14,380 bases of DNA from CADDYX01 sp045809925 (GTDB lineage Bacteria; Verrucomicrobiota; Verrucomicrobiia; Chthoniobacterales; UBA10450). The translations under genes were made by a program, and so were the position numbers. Location: positions 1 through 14,380 of the forward strand of contig JBJMWX010000115.1 of NCBI GenBank assembly GCA_045809925.1, read 5' to 3'. Below are positions 14,122 through 14,380 of the stretch, piece by piece (the first letter of the stretch is position 1; every line of letters begins with the position of its first letter). The notes beneath the pieces were generated by a model, which worked only from the letters and a program-made list of their open reading frames with translations, was not told the DNA's origin and did not search any database.

Positions 14122-14380
14122 GTGAGATCACGTTTCGGTCGGATGTCATGGGCGGCATTCACTGCCGCTGCGTTTTGTCTCCTGGCGATCAGCTCGCCGG
14201 CTTATTTCCTCGAAGGCCCAAAGTGGTTTCAATCGAGCGTGCTCATGCATCTGCAATTCCCGTCTCCGCCATTCGTGCTGAGTGATGGCAGCCTCGACTA
14301 TTACAAGTCGTTCGAGAACGCGATGGCACTGTGGAATGAACAACTGGCAACCTTTCAACTGAGCTACGTCGAGGAGCCGA
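14122..14380 (+). CDS. Second matrixin-like metalloprotease, N-terminal part (cut by window edge)
   Basis: From GTG 14122 the frame is open to the right edge (86 residues). A signal peptide (SRFGRMSWAAFTAAAFCLLA, cleaved near SSPA) is followed by YFLEGPKWFQSSVLMHLQF, SDGSLDYYKSFENAMALWNE and QLATFQLSYVEEP. This aligns with residues 34-95 of the protease at 11942: YVLEGPRWSPGTSLVLQLSL, DGSTTWNQAVAPAVEMWNQN, MGAIHVSVVMDANVV. The zinc-binding motif would lie beyond the window, so catalytic competence is unknown. ATG 14143 is an alternative start that keeps most of the signal. The one-base gap after the preceding gene implies an operon. Identification rests on this similarity. Confidence 0.75.
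   Translation, partial: MRSRFGRMSWAAFTAAAFCLLAISSPAYFLEGPKWFQSSVLMHLQFPSPPFVLSDGSLDYYKSFENAMALWNEQLATFQLSYVEEP

Overview
The window is GC-rich and gene-dense. It probably comes from a soil-type verrucomicrobium near Chthoniobacterales. The strongest clue is the C-terminal repeat of the secreted protease at 11942-13444 (pattern NISTR..V....LIGG.I..G...K.VI.RA..PSL), which I associate with large secreted proteins of that group. The abundance of secreted and lipoprotein genes, the PadR regulator and dispersed palindromic repeats fit as well. The assignment rests on recognition, not on a marker gene. I saw no rRNA, tRNA, CRISPR array, transposase or phage gene. No gap between genes exceeds 300 bases; the largest is 4260-4506.

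Layout. At the left edge lies the N-terminus of a PadR-family regulator (minus strand, cut by the edge), with two dyads 36 bp apart in front of it. Divergent from it is a two-gene unit: an aldo/keto reductase with a Tat-like signal (304-1236) overlapping by 7 bases a secreted protein built from two copies of an unnamed ~170-residue domain (1230-2501). Two perfect hairpins separate this unit from a convergent secreted TPR protein (2604-4259, minus). Next come two tandem paralogous secreted proteins with a papain-like (NlpC/P60 or CHAP-like) Cys/His pattern (4507-5052, 5108-5674). Both are preceded by the same promoter-like block. An OsmC-type peroxidase (minus) and a YXWXXG(H)W lipoprotein (plus) diverge from each other.

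The centre holds a 1041-residue bifunctional proline dehydrogenase / glutamate-semialdehyde dehydrogenase (putA, 6646-9771, minus). Its interdomain linker contains an in-frame copy of a palindromic dispersed repeat. Divergent from it is a 38-residue single-pass membrane miniprotein (9920-10036), followed by a low-specificity threonine aldolase and a Thr-rich lipoprotein that ends in a clear intrinsic terminator.

The right end is an export module: a matrixin-like zinc metalloprotease with two C-terminal repeats (11942-13444), a secreted protein of unknown function (13542-14120), and, one base later, the start of a second matrixin-like protein that runs off the window.

How the genes work together. 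putA and the aldolase are amino-acid catabolic enzymes. Most other products act outside the cytoplasm (proteases, papain-like proteins, lipoproteins, TPR protein). No single described system covers the window. The least described parts are the papain-like gene pair, the duplicated-domain protein coupled to the reductase, the protease-associated secreted protein, and the repeat captured inside putA.
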